A stretch of 34,923 bases of DNA, from positions 1 to 34,923 of the forward strand of contig DKES01000015.1 of NCBI GenBank assembly GCA_002452615.1. Reading direction: 5' to 3'. Below the pieces are notes generated by a model. That model saw only the letters and a program-made list of their open reading frames with translations. It searched no databases and was not told where the DNA came from. Position 1 is the first letter of the stretch. The number at the start of each line of letters is the position of its first letter. The translations under genes were made by a program, and so were the position numbers. This document shows positions 15,402 to 22,803 of the stretch, piece by piece. Source of the stretch: Patescibacteria group bacterium UBA6816 (GTDB lineage: Bacteria; Patescibacteriota; Patescibacteriia; UBA2591; UBA6264).

Positions 15402-15487
15402 TGGTGGATGGGGGAGGATTTGAACCTCCGAAGGCCGAAGCCATCAGATTTACAGTCTGACGCATTTGTCCACTTTGCTACCCATCC
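15402..15487 (-). tRNA. tRNA-Tyr(GTA)
   Basis: Class II tRNA with a long variable arm. Acceptor GGATGGG/CCCATCC, D-arm with a 3-bp stem, anticodon arm TCAGA-CTGTAAA-TCTGA (anticodon GTA), variable arm closed by GGC-TTCG-GCC, T-arm GGAGG-TTCAAAT-CCTCC, discriminator A at 15405. The next three minus-strand bases are CCA (15402-15404), so the 3' end may be encoded here, unlike the other tRNAs in the window. Seven bases separate it from tRNA-Thr(GGT). Confidence 0.95.
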
Positions 15488-15494
15488 TCCAAAA

Positions 15495-15567
15495 AGCCCA
15501 GGCGCGGGTTCGAACCGCGGACCTTTTGCTTACCATGCAAATGCTCTGCCAACTGAGCTACCTGGGC
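15495..15567 (-). tRNA. tRNA-Thr(GGT)
   Basis: Complete cloverleaf. Acceptor GCCCAGG/CCTGGGC, D-arm GCTC..GAGC, anticodon arm TTTGC-ATGGTAA-GCAAA (anticodon GGT), T-arm CGCGG-TTCGAAC-CCGCG, discriminator T, no encoded CCA. Its 5' end abuts an inserted inverted-repeat element. The duplicated 5' end of the tRNA (CTACCTGGG on the plus strand) is found again at 15725-15733, beyond two such elements. Confidence 0.96.
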
Positions 15568-15643
15568 CCCTCATATGGAAATTATTTATTTTTTAATTAG
15601 ACCTAAAAATAAAAAGTAATCTTTATAACGCCCATATGAGGGG
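15567..15643. mobile_element. MITE-like 77-bp element, copy 2
   Basis: Perfect 12-bp terminal inverted repeats CCCCTCATATGG / CCATATGAGGGG and an AT-rich core almost identical to copy 1. Inserted directly at the 5' end of tRNA-Thr(GGT). Left flank is CTACCTGGG (15558-15566, inside the tRNA) and right flank is the decayed CTATTGG (15644-15650). Its left edge shares one base with the tRNA. Same orientation as the other copies. Confidence 0.82.
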
Positions 15644-15650
15644 CTATTGG

Positions 15651-15724
15651 CCCTCTCTTATGGAAAATTTTTTTTAATTAGACCTAAAAATAAAAAGTAA
15701 TCTTTATAACGCCCATATGAGGGG
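15651..15724. mobile_element. MITE-like element, copy 3
   Basis: The right half is identical to copy 2 and ends CCATATGAGGGG. The left terminal repeat is degenerate (CCCTCTCTTATGG) and a few bases are lost in the T-rich part, giving 74 bp. Right flank CTACCTGGG (15725-15733) is the outermost copy of the tRNA-Thr(GGT) 5' end. Left flank is CTATTGG. It is therefore in tandem with copy 2, separated only by the decayed target sequence. It looks like the oldest insertion of the three. Confidence 0.8.
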
Positions 15725-15735
15725 CTACCTGGGCA

Positions 15736-16074
15736 CTAATTTTTAAAAATCTTTTTAATCCTTTGCCAAAAATTTATTTGTCTAATAAACTTTAAAGCAT
15801 TTTTTAAAAAAATCAAGATTTGTTTTAAAAATAAATTAATTTGTTGATAAAATTTTTTAATAAAAATTCCCTTTTGTTTTAAAAAATCCTGAAGCCATTC
15901 AATTCTTTGCCAAGCTTCTCGGGCAATTAAATCTCTTTTTAATCTTTTTTTTCTTTCTTTGGGAACTTGGGTTAAATCAAGATTGCTTAAAATAGAAATC
16001 TTTCGGCTAATAATATAAAAAATGCCTCCCAGGCTTAAAAAAATAATGACTAATAGCAAAATACTAATAAACAT
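15736..16074 (-). CDS. Small one-helix membrane protein, unknown function
   Basis: 112 aa. One N-terminal membrane helix (about 2-22) is followed by SRKISILSNLDLTQVPKERKKRLKRDLIAREA and a strongly basic, amphipathic tail. The ...IPxER...K..I...R pattern after the helix is one I associate with a small protein family found across CPR genomes. No enzymatic motif. It is the last gene of the aldolase/isomerase group (6-nt gap) and precedes the tRNA cluster. Confidence 0.65.
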   Translation of the reverse strand: MFISILLLVIIFLSLGGIFYIISRKISILSNLDLTQVPKERKKRLKRDLIAREAWQRIEWLQDFLKQKGIFIKKFYQQINLFLKQILIFLKNALKFIRQINFWQRIKKIFKN

Positions 16075-16080
16075 AAATTA

Positions 16081-16941
16081 TTATTTTTGTTTTAAAAATT
16101 TTATTTTTTTATAAACTACTTCAGAAATATTTTCAATAGCCGGAGCTAAAATTTTTCGGGGGTCATATTCTTCTTTGTTTCTTAAACAACTCTCTACCCC
16201 TGATCGCCAAGCCATTCTAATTTCCGTATCAATATTAACTATTTTTATTCCTAAATCAAGAGCCTTTTTTAATTGAATTTGAGAAACTCCAGAAGCGCCG
16301 TGTAAAACTAAAGGAAGATTAATTTTTTTTTGAATCTCTTTTAAATGGGAAAGAATTAAGCGCGGCACTCCATGTTTAATTTTATAAGAACCATGAATAT
16401 TGCCAATGGCCACAGCCAAAGTATCTACTTTAGTTTTTTTTACAAATTCCTGGGCTTGGTCAGGGTCAGTTAAAAAATCTTGAGGGCGTTTAATTAATTT
16501 TTGATAACCTTGTTTGCCTTTGCTGACTTGCCCTAATTCTGCTTGAACCCAAACTTTTTTTTGATGAGCATATTTAACTACTTTTTGGGTTAAATTAATA
16601 TTTTCTTTAAATGATTTATCTGAAGCATCTATCATTACAGAAGAAAACCCTGCCTGAATACAGTCTTTTGTTTGTTGATAAGTTTGGCCATGGTCCAAGT
16701 GTAAGGCCAAAGGAATATTTTTTTCTTGATATTTAGCTAAGAGCTCAAATAATGAAACCAAGACAGGAAGAGAAGCGTATTTTATGCTAGAAGGGGTTAC
16801 TTGAATAATCGCCCCTGAATTAGCTTTAATTGCTCCCTTAATAATTCCTTGGGTAATTTCTAAATTACAAGTATTAAAAGCCCCGAGGGCAAAATTATTT
16901 TTAATGGCTTTTTGAACTAGAGTTTTAAGATGAACTATCAT
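16081..16941 (-). CDS. fba: Class II fructose-bisphosphate aldolase
   Basis: 286 aa, zinc-dependent aldolase cleaving fructose-1,6-bisphosphate to dihydroxyacetone phosphate and glyceraldehyde 3-phosphate. Family marks are GAFNTCNLE near the N-terminus, LALHLDHGQ (catalytic Asp83, zinc ligand His84), GNIHGSYK, LVLHGASGV and IVNIDTEIRMAW. Tagatose-bisphosphate aldolases are close relatives, but the neighbour tpiA acts on the product and favours the glycolytic role. It starts 1 nt after the tpiA stop, so the two are one operon. Confidence 0.95.
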   Translation of the reverse strand: MIVHLKTLVQKAIKNNFALGAFNTCNLEITQGIIKGAIKANSGAIIQVTPSSIKYASLPVLVSLFELLAKYQEKNIPLALHLDHGQTYQQTKDCIQAGFSSVMIDASDKSFKENINLTQKVVKYAHQKKVWVQAELGQVSKGKQGYQKLIKRPQDFLTDPDQAQEFVKKTKVDTLAVAIGNIHGSYKIKHGVPRLILSHLKEIQKKINLPLVLHGASGVSQIQLKKALDLGIKIVNIDTEIRMAWRSGVESCLRNKEEYDPRKILAPAIENISEVVYKKIKFLKQK

Positions 16942-16942
16942 T

Positions 16943-17713
16943 TTAAATCATTTTACACATTTTAATAAATTCTTCTGCTTTTAAGCTGGCCCCGCCAACT
17001 AAAACTCCTTTAATTGTCTCTTGCTTTAAAAAATCTTTAATTGTCCTTGTGTCAACACTTCCTCCATAAACAATGCGCAAATTATTATTTACTATCGGTA
17101 AGGGATATAAATCAATCATTCTTTGTTTAATTATTTTACTCATATATTCTGCCTCATAAGGATTAATTGCTTGTCCAGACCCAATAACCCAAACTGGTTC
17201 ATAAGCAAAAATAATTTTTTGGTGCGAATTTAAACGAATTCCCTCTAAAGCGTGGGTGATTTGACTAATAATAATTTGCTCTTTAAGTCCTTTTTCTCTT
17301 TCTTCTCTAGTTTCCCCGACACAAATAATAGGAATTAAACCTGAATTTAAAGCCGCTCTAACTTTTTTATGAACCATCTCATCTGTTTCTTTTAAAATAT
17401 TTCTTCTTTCTGAATGGCCTAAAATCACATAATCACAACCAGTCTCCTTTAAATAAACTGGGGAAATTTCTCCGGTAAAACCGCCTTGTTCTTCCCAAAA
17501 ACAGTCTTGAGCTCCACAAAATAAAAAATTTTTTTTCGGTCCAAAAAATTTAACTACCGCTGGCAAGCTCATAAATGGTGGACAAATTACCACTTCTGAA
17601 TTATACGATGAAGAAAATTCTTTTGTCGCTTTAATAATCTTTTTCGCTAAAATTTTAGCCTCTTGAAAAGATAAATTCATCTTCCAATTAGCAATAATAA
17701 TTGATTTTTTCAT
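16943..17713 (-). CDS. tpiA: Triosephosphate isomerase
   Basis: 256 aa, interconverts dihydroxyacetone phosphate and glyceraldehyde 3-phosphate. Catalytic residues are visible: Lys11 in ANWKMN, His100 in LGHSERR, Glu172 in FAYEPVWVIGSG, with the phosphate-binding VYGGSV near the C-terminus. VIG replaces the more common AIG after PVW, a mild variation. Start supported by the family N-terminus. Next to fba. Confidence 0.98.
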   Translation of the reverse strand: MKKSIIIANWKMNLSFQEAKILAKKIIKATKEFSSSYNSEVVICPPFMSLPAVVKFFGPKKNFLFCGAQDCFWEEQGGFTGEISPVYLKETGCDYVILGHSERRNILKETDEMVHKKVRAALNSGLIPIICVGETREEREKGLKEQIIISQITHALEGIRLNSHQKIIFAYEPVWVIGSGQAINPYEAEYMSKIIKQRMIDLYPLPIVNNNLRIVYGGSVDTRTIKDFLKQETIKGVLVGGASLKAEEFIKMCKMI

Positions 17714-17718
17714 ATTAT

Positions 17719-18177
17719 TTAAATAAGAGAAAAAATTCCCAAACTAGCTAAGGTTACTACTATTCCCGCTATCACCACTCCTAGAAAAATTAAGCTTAAA
17801 CTTTTTTGATAAGGAATCTTAAAAAGAAAAGCTGCCACAGTTCCAGTCCAAGCCCCAGTAAAAGGTAAAGGAATGGCCACTAATAAAATAAGAGCTAAAT
17901 CACCATAAAGAGAATGTTTTTTATAAAATTTTCGATAAGTTCTTTGCCAAAGCCAGGAAAAAAAATTCTGAGCCAGCCGACTTTTTTTTATTAAAAATCC
18001 AGATAAACTGGGCCAAAGCCAAAGCAAGAAAAAAACTGGAATCATATTGCCTATCACGGCTAAACTAAAAGCTTTAAAAGGATTTAAATTCCACAAACCC
18101 ATGGCTAAAGGAATAGTTCCCCTTAATTCATTAATCGGGGTCATGGCCAATAAGATTGTCTTTATTTCTGGAAGCAT
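17719..18177 (-). CDS. Small multidrug export-like membrane protein (COG2426 type)
   Basis: 152 aa, about four helices. The opening segment TPINELRGTIPLAMGLWNLNPFKAF is the hallmark of the Sm_multidrug_ex family (P..E.RG.IP.a). Another conserved block is IPLPFTGAWTGTVAAFLF. Despite the family name, transport substrates are not established. It lies 5 nt upstream of tpiA and is probably co-transcribed. Confidence 0.85.
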   Translation of the reverse strand: MLPEIKTILLAMTPINELRGTIPLAMGLWNLNPFKAFSLAVIGNMIPVFFLLWLWPSLSGFLIKKSRLAQNFFSWLWQRTYRKFYKKHSLYGDLALILLVAIPLPFTGAWTGTVAAFLFKIPYQKSLSLIFLGVVIAGIVVTLASLGIFSLI

Positions 18178-18208
18178 TAAAAATTTAATAACCTATCTTT
18201 CATATATT

Positions 18209-19129
18209 TTACCAGCTCTGATGGTTTTGACAATGAGATTGACTCCACCAAACTAAACTTTTTATTTCTTGCCAACGGTCTTGATTAGTTAAAGAATTAA
18301 GAACAATCACCACAAATTGCCCTTCTTGATAATTACTTAAACCAACAAAACAATAACCACTTTCTTTTAAATAGCCTGTTTTAGCCCATTTAAGGTCTAC
18401 AAAACTATTTAAAACTTCATTGGTGTTCCAGACCCGAAAATAATTTCTTGTTCCTTGAATATTAACTAAAGAAAAATCATAAAAAGCCTTTTCTAAACTC
18501 TGACTAATCTTTTCCTCTTTTAGGGCCGCTACCACTAATTTAAGTAAATCTTCTGCGGTCGACCGGTTATTAATACTTAAACCCGTAGGCTCATCAAAAA
18601 AAGTGTTTTTCATTCCCAATTCTTTGGCCTTTTCATTCATTAAATTAACAAAGGTCTTTTCGTTTGATGTCTCAACAATTCTCCCTAAAACCATCATGGC
18701 GTCATTAGCTGACCTAATTAATCCGGCGGTAAAAAGGTCTTTTATTTTTATTTTTTCTCCGGGTTTAAGATTTAAAACCACTGGTCTTAATTTATCTTCT
18801 AAAGAAAAGTTTTTAATTAAATCCTCTTCTTTAATAATCACTTCTTGCTCCCAGTCTCCTTGGTAATGTTCTAAAAAAACCAAACTCGTCATTAATTTGG
18901 TAATACTAGCAATAGACAAAATTTGCTCTTTATTTTTTTCCCAACAAACTTCTCCTGTTTTTAAATCAACCACTAAAGCACTTTGAGCCGTTATTTCTGG
19001 GCCCAAAGAATAAGGAAAATTAATTTCTTGAGGGACAGTTTGAAAACTAGCCTCATTTAAAACTCCGGCTTGAAAAAGGGCCGGCCAAGAAGTAAGAATA
19101 AAAATAGTTTTTATTATTAACGAAAACAT
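18209..19129 (-). CDS. D-alanyl-D-alanine carboxypeptidase (peptidase S11, PBP5-like)
   Basis: 306 aa, with an N-terminal signal or anchor helix (about 2-20). It trims the terminal D-Ala of peptidoglycan stem peptides outside the membrane. The three penicillin-binding motifs are present: Ser75-x-x-Lys78 (SITK), Ser140-Ala-Asn142 (SAN) and Lys250-Thr-Gly (KTG). The C-terminal PBP5 beta-domain and amphipathic anchor are missing, so it is a short S11 enzyme held by its N-terminal helix. It overlaps the FemAB-like gene by 13 nt, pairing two cell-wall functions. Confidence 0.93.
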   Translation of the reverse strand: MFSLIIKTIFILTSWPALFQAGVLNEASFQTVPQEINFPYSLGPEITAQSALVVDLKTGEVCWEKNKEQILSIASITKLMTSLVFLEHYQGDWEQEVIIKEEDLIKNFSLEDKLRPVVLNLKPGEKIKIKDLFTAGLIRSANDAMMVLGRIVETSNEKTFVNLMNEKAKELGMKNTFFDEPTGLSINNRSTAEDLLKLVVAALKEEKISQSLEKAFYDFSLVNIQGTRNYFRVWNTNEVLNSFVDLKWAKTGYLKESGYCFVGLSNYQEGQFVVIVLNSLTNQDRWQEIKSLVWWSQSHCQNHQSW

Positions 19130-20085
19130 TTTTTACCAATTTTATATAAAATAAACCAACCCCTTTTAAAAACATAATCAAAGGTTCCGGGATAATAAAC
19201 TTTTAGCCCGCCAAAATTAAGTTTAAATCTAGTTAAGCCTGGCCATTTTGTTTGATTAATCCCCCAAAAGTCATAAAAAGAAAAGTTTTCTTGTTGAGCG
19301 TCTTGAATAACCTGAGCGTGAAGTAAATAAGGAGCCATCACCTTTTTTTCTTCTCTTGAAGAACCTCCGTGTAAATAAGTAACAGTTTGGTTAAAAAAAT
19401 TTACACAATGGGCGGCCAAAACCTTATCTTTATATTTAGCTAAATAAAGGCGATTAAAACCAGAGGGTAAATTTAAAAGTTGATAATAATAATCACGGGA
19501 ATAAATTTTAAAATTTTCTCGTTGCGCGGTTTGCTTTAATAACTCCCAAAAAATATTAAAATCTTTTTCCCGAGAACTAGTAAAAATTTTTACCCCGTGT
19601 TTTTGAGCTAAACGAATATTATAACGCGTTTTAGAATGCATTTGAGCTAAAATCTTTTCCCAAGAATTTTTTAAATTTAAAATAGTTGTTTGTGAAGGCT
19701 GAACGTCTTGAATCTTTTTAAATCCTTTTAATTCTATTTTTTGGGGCGGGTCTAAACGAAAAAAAATTGCCTTTTCTCTTTGACTTAATTTTTTCAAAAA
19801 AGAAAACAAAATATTAAAAATTTTTTCTTTGGCAGCTTCATTTAAAAAAACAGGTCCGCGAGGACAATAAAAATAACTTTGTTGACCCGGCAACGAATGC
19901 TTAATAATCAAAGCTTGACCAATTGTTTTTTCTTTTTCTTGAACACTTAATCGCCAAATCTTTCTTTTTAGTTTTTGTTGAAATTCTCCCCATTCCCAAG
20001 ATTGCAAAAAACTCCCGCCTGTTTCTTTTCCTTGAGAAAAAAATGAATTCCAAGAATCTTTTTCTTCAATCTTTTTTATTGTCAT
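19117..20085 (-). CDS. FemAB-like peptidyltransferase (peptidoglycan interpeptide bridge)
   Basis: 322 aa, tandem GNAT-like fold. The family is recognised by GSFLQSWEWGEFQQKL at the N-terminus, TRYNIRLAQKHGVKIF in the middle and YLHGGSSREEKKVMAPYLLHAQ plus FYDFWGI near the end. Fem enzymes add amino acids from aminoacyl-tRNA to the peptidoglycan stem peptide; in CPR bacteria the added residue is unknown. The overlap with the DD-carboxypeptidase gene supports a wall role. Confidence 0.88.
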   Translation of the reverse strand: MTIKKIEEKDSWNSFFSQGKETGGSFLQSWEWGEFQQKLKRKIWRLSVQEKEKTIGQALIIKHSLPGQQSYFYCPRGPVFLNEAAKEKIFNILFSFLKKLSQREKAIFFRLDPPQKIELKGFKKIQDVQPSQTTILNLKNSWEKILAQMHSKTRYNIRLAQKHGVKIFTSSREKDFNIFWELLKQTAQRENFKIYSRDYYYQLLNLPSGFNRLYLAKYKDKVLAAHCVNFFNQTVTYLHGGSSREEKKVMAPYLLHAQVIQDAQQENFSFYDFWGINQTKWPGLTRFKLNFGGLKVYYPGTFDYVFKRGWFILYKIGKKCFR

Positions 20086-20118
20086 ATATTAAAATACTAA
20101 CAAAAAAAAGCTTTTATT

Positions 20119-20643
20119 TCAATTGGTTCCTATTTGATATCGATAAAGTTTCTGCGCCCATTGACCAGCAAAATCAACTCCAATTCTTTTTTTTCTTTTT
20201 ATTTTTTGTCGACTTAATTTAACCATTCTATCTTCAATCCACAAACCACTTTTCTTTTCCACGGGCCAACCATTAATATTTTTATTAATTTTTAAATATT
20301 TGGTTATTCTTCCTGGACCATAAATTTTATCCGTGCCTCTAATTAAGATTGCAGCCGGATAATCTTCTTTATCAACAACAAGATTTAACATCCAATGCGT
20401 TCCATAAGTTAAATAAACATACCAATGTCCCGCAGGATAAAACATAATTTTGTTTCTTTTTGTTTTTCCCTTATAGGCATGAGAAGCCTTGTCTTTAAAG
20501 CCTTGATAAACTTCTATTTCTGTAATCATTAAACTAAATTCTCTGTTTCGATACTTTCTAACTAAAAATTTACCCAAAAGTTCAGGAGCAATTTTAAAAG
20601 CGGATTGATTAAAAAATTCCTTTTTTAAAACTATTTTTTTCAT
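20119..20643 (-). CDS. 3-methyladenine DNA glycosylase (AAG/MPG family)
   Basis: 174 aa, removes alkylated purines and hypoxanthine from DNA. Family blocks are LLGKFLVRK, ITEIEVYQGFKDKASHAYKGKTKRNKIMF (with the catalytic Glu of TEIEVY), YVYLTYGTHWMLNLVV and AAILIRG. It is slightly shorter than the human and B. subtilis proteins but contains all core strands. A hairpin lies just upstream (see terminator). Confidence 0.93.
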   Translation of the reverse strand: MKKIVLKKEFFNQSAFKIAPELLGKFLVRKYRNREFSLMITEIEVYQGFKDKASHAYKGKTKRNKIMFYPAGHWYVYLTYGTHWMLNLVVDKEDYPAAILIRGTDKIYGPGRITKYLKINKNINGWPVEKKSGLWIEDRMVKLSRQKIKRKKRIGVDFAGQWAQKLYRYQIGTN

Positions 20644-20655
20644 CTTAATATTTTT

Positions 20656-20678
20656 AAAGACCGGGTTCTCCGGTCTTT
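20656..20678 (-). terminator. Hairpin between DUF5652 gene and glycosylase gene
   Basis: AAAGACCGG (20656-20664), loop GTTCT, CCGGTCTTT (20670-20678), a perfect 9-bp stem. It lies in the 62-bp gap after the DUF5652 gene in the direction of transcription. The minus-strand tail TTTAAAAATATT is only weakly T-rich, so it may be a partial terminator. Confidence 0.5.
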
Positions 20679-20705
20679 TATAAAATAAAATGTTAATTTG
20701 TTTTT

Positions 20706-20936
20706 TTATTTTTTTATTTTCCCAACTAAATTTTTAAAAAATCCTTTTTTCTTTTGACTAAAAATAAAAATATAAAGAATTTCTAAAATTGCCAGCGTAT
20801 TAATTAATAAAAAAACAATAAACCAAACTTTGCTTTCTTGACGGGCTGCTTTCCAAAGGGCTACCCCTTTCCAAGGAAGAACCCACAAAAGAATTACCCA
20901 AATTAACCAAGGATTTTCTAAAAAATATTGTTCCAT
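20706..20936 (-). CDS. DUF5652-type small membrane protein
   Basis: 76 aa with two membrane helices and a basic tail. The core WKGVALWKAARQESKVWFIVFLLINTLAILEILYIF fits the DUF5652 pattern (WKaar...WFi...NTlgiLeilYi) known mainly from CPR and some archaeal genomes. Function unknown. It sits 2 nt after the mscS stop, so it is co-transcribed with the channel. Confidence 0.8.
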   Translation of the reverse strand: MEQYFLENPWLIWVILLWVLPWKGVALWKAARQESKVWFIVFLLINTLAILEILYIFIFSQKKKGFFKNLVGKIKK

Positions 20937-20938
20937 TA

Positions 20939-22000
20939 TTATTTAGTTAAATAAATAGTTTGCGTAGGATAAGCCATGGAAATTTTTTCTTTTTCAAAGG
21001 CAGTTTTAATCTCAAAAAGTATTTTCTGATGAATCTCGCGGTATTGAGCAAAATCTGGACTTTTTACATAATAAACAACCTCAAAAGAAAGGGCGGAATC
21101 ATCAAATTGAATAAAATGACAACGGTCAAAACGGGCCAAAGATTGTTTTTTAATTATTGAGGAAATTAAATTATTAATCTCTTTTAATTTTTTTAAAGAA
21201 GTTTGGTAAACTACGCCAAAATTAAAAACAATTCTCCTTTCTTTTAATTTTTTAAAATTCTGAACTCGAGTCGAAGTTAATTCATTGTTAGATAAAACAA
21301 TTTCTTCGCCCTGCAAAGCTTGTAGACGAGTTGTTTTTATCCCAATATTTTTTACAATTCCTGAATGATTACCCACCACAATATAATCTCCGATCACAAA
21401 GGGCTTGTCAAAATAAATAGCAAAAGAAGAAAACAAATCACTTAAAATATTTTGTAAAGCTAACGCTATCGCCACTCCGCCAATTCCTAAACCAGCAATT
21501 AAAGAAGTAATATTAATTCCTAAGTTGGATAAAATTAATAAAATCCCTAAAACCCACAAAACTCCTCGCGCTATTTTGCCAATTAATTTTAAAGCTTGTT
21601 GACTGCTTTTTTCTTTTTCTCGTTGCGAAATTTTTTCAATTAAATAATTAATAAAAATCTGAAGAGCAATTATTATTTGGTAAACTATCCAAATGCTTAA
21701 AACAATATTAATTGCTTTCTGAAAAAAAGCCGTCAAGACTAATGATTGACTAGCGATGTAAAAAGCAAGAAAAAAATAAAAAGGTGGTTTAATGGACTGA
21801 ATAATTTTAATTAAAGTGTCGTCAATATCTGTTTTTGTTTTTTGAGCTAATTTTGCTAAACGAGATAAAACAATTTTTTGAAAAACTTTTAAAACAGCCA
21901 ATAAAACAAAAAAAATAATTAAAGCCTGTAAAAAATCTTTCAAGCTATTTTGATTCCATTGATATTTTTCTAAAAATAAAATTAAATGTTGCCAAGACAT
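20939..22000 (-). CDS. MscS-family mechanosensitive ion channel
   Basis: 353 aa. Four to five N-terminal helices are followed by the pore helix and MscS beta domain: GLGIGGVAIALALQNILSDLFSSFAIYFDKPFVIGDYI is the diagnostic TM3 and start of the cytoplasmic cage. It releases solutes under hypo-osmotic shock. The C-terminal alpha/beta cage domain is complete. It lies in a run of small membrane and secreted-protein genes. Confidence 0.95.
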   Translation of the reverse strand: MSWQHLILFLEKYQWNQNSLKDFLQALIIFFVLLAVLKVFQKIVLSRLAKLAQKTKTDIDDTLIKIIQSIKPPFYFFLAFYIASQSLVLTAFFQKAINIVLSIWIVYQIIIALQIFINYLIEKISQREKEKSSQQALKLIGKIARGVLWVLGILLILSNLGINITSLIAGLGIGGVAIALALQNILSDLFSSFAIYFDKPFVIGDYIVVGNHSGIVKNIGIKTTRLQALQGEEIVLSNNELTSTRVQNFKKLKERRIVFNFGVVYQTSLKKLKEINNLISSIIKKQSLARFDRCHFIQFDDSALSFEVVYYVKSPDFAQYREIHQKILFEIKTAFEKEKISMAYPTQTIYLTK

Positions 22001-22011
22001 AAAAAAATAAT

Positions 22012-22482
22012 TTATTTATGATTTAAAATAAGTTGGTCTTGTTTTTGAAAATTATATTTTTCTCCGACTCCTGATTTTAATTCTAAAATATATTGAGCCG
22101 GAAGAGAAGGGGTAAATGATTGAGGCCAAGAATCTGGCTTAATATTATTTTTTATTTCCACTATTCTTAAATTTTCATCAAGCCAAATAATATCAAGGGG
22201 GAAATTCATCTTCTTCATCCAAATAGCGTAATAATCGGGCTTGGCAAAAACAAAAAGCATACCTTGGTCTTCTTGAATTTCCTTTCTTTCAGAAAGTCCG
22301 TTAATTCTTTTTAAAGGAGTGTTAGCTATTTCTACTTCAGCTTGCCAATCATTAATTTTTATTAAAAGACTATCAGCTTCTTTAGAAATTAAACTAGACC
22401 CGCTTCTTTTATTCCCCCAAAAACCAAAAAAAAGAAAAACAATAATAAAGACAAAAAGAAATATTAAAAAAAATCTATTCAT
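22012..22482 (-). CDS. DUF192 protein with N-terminal membrane anchor
   Basis: 156 aa. One N-terminal helix (about 3-23) precedes a DUF192 domain (about 45-150). Its conserved blocks are NTPLKRINGLSERKEIQEDQGMLFVF, IWMKKMNFPLDIIWLDENLRIVEI and AQYILELKSG. These are small beta-barrel proteins, usually outside the membrane, of unknown function. Start chosen at the first ATG giving the anchor helix. Confidence 0.9.
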   Translation of the reverse strand: MNRFFLIFLFVFIIVFLFFGFWGNKRSGSSLISKEADSLLIKINDWQAEVEIANTPLKRINGLSERKEIQEDQGMLFVFAKPDYYAIWMKKMNFPLDIIWLDENLRIVEIKNNIKPDSWPQSFTPSLPAQYILELKSGVGEKYNFQKQDQLILNHK

Positions 22483-22520
22483 ACTTTAATCTCACTGATT
22501 TTTTAAAAGAGTAATAACCT

Positions 22521-22551
22521 CCCTTCTCTGAGAATTAATCTCAGAGAAGGG
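22521..22551. terminator. Strong 13-bp hairpin between the Lys/Ala-rich gene and DUF192
   Basis: CCCTTCTCTGAGA (22521-22533), loop ATTAA, TCTCAGAGAAGGG (22539-22551), perfect pairing. It lies downstream of the small basic-protein gene on the minus strand. No T-run follows on either strand, so it could be a terminator, an mRNA 3'-end stabiliser or an extragenic palindrome. Confidence 0.5.
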
Positions 22552-22590
22552 ATTTAAAAAACTAAACCGAATAAATTTTTAAAATCAGAA

Positions 22591-22698
22591 TTATTTCTTT
22601 CGTTTCGCTGGTTTTTTCTTAGCGACTGGTTTTCTCTTAGCCGCTACTTTTTTCTTAGCGACTGGTTTTCTCTTAGCCGCTACTTTTTTCTTAGCCAT
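22591..22698 (-). CDS. Tiny Lys/Ala-rich repeat protein (histone H1-like tail)
   Basis: 35 aa, starting MAKKKVAAKRKP and ending KKKPAKRKK. It is made of two perfect 12-residue repeats (36-bp tandem DNA repeat) of the KKKVAAKRKPVA type. More than half the residues are Lys or Arg. This resembles the C-terminal tails of histone H1-like and Hc1-type nucleoid proteins and would bind nucleic acid non-specifically. An ORF this short could be chance, but the Lys/Arg/Ala/Pro/Val-only composition and the clean repeat in frame argue for a real gene. A strong hairpin follows. A candidate -10 TATAAAAT lies at 22756-22763 upstream. Confidence 0.65.
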   Translation of the reverse strand: MAKKKVAAKRKPVAKKKVAAKRKPVAKKKPAKRKK

Positions 22699-22803
22699 AA
22701 ATTTAAAATTAGACCATTTAATAATTTTGAAGACGATTTAATTCATCTTATCTTTATTTTATAACAAAAATAAAAAAAAACAAATTAAAATTGTTAATAA
22801 CTT

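Noticed and set aside
14970..15596. Plus-strand reading frames across the tRNA cluster
   Set aside because: They consist of tRNA and repeat sequence read in frame and have no protein family features.
15304..15724. Repeated units resembling a CRISPR array
   Set aside because: Units are ~77 bp with inverted ends, spaced by tRNA genes and short target duplications, not regular unique spacers; no cas genes.
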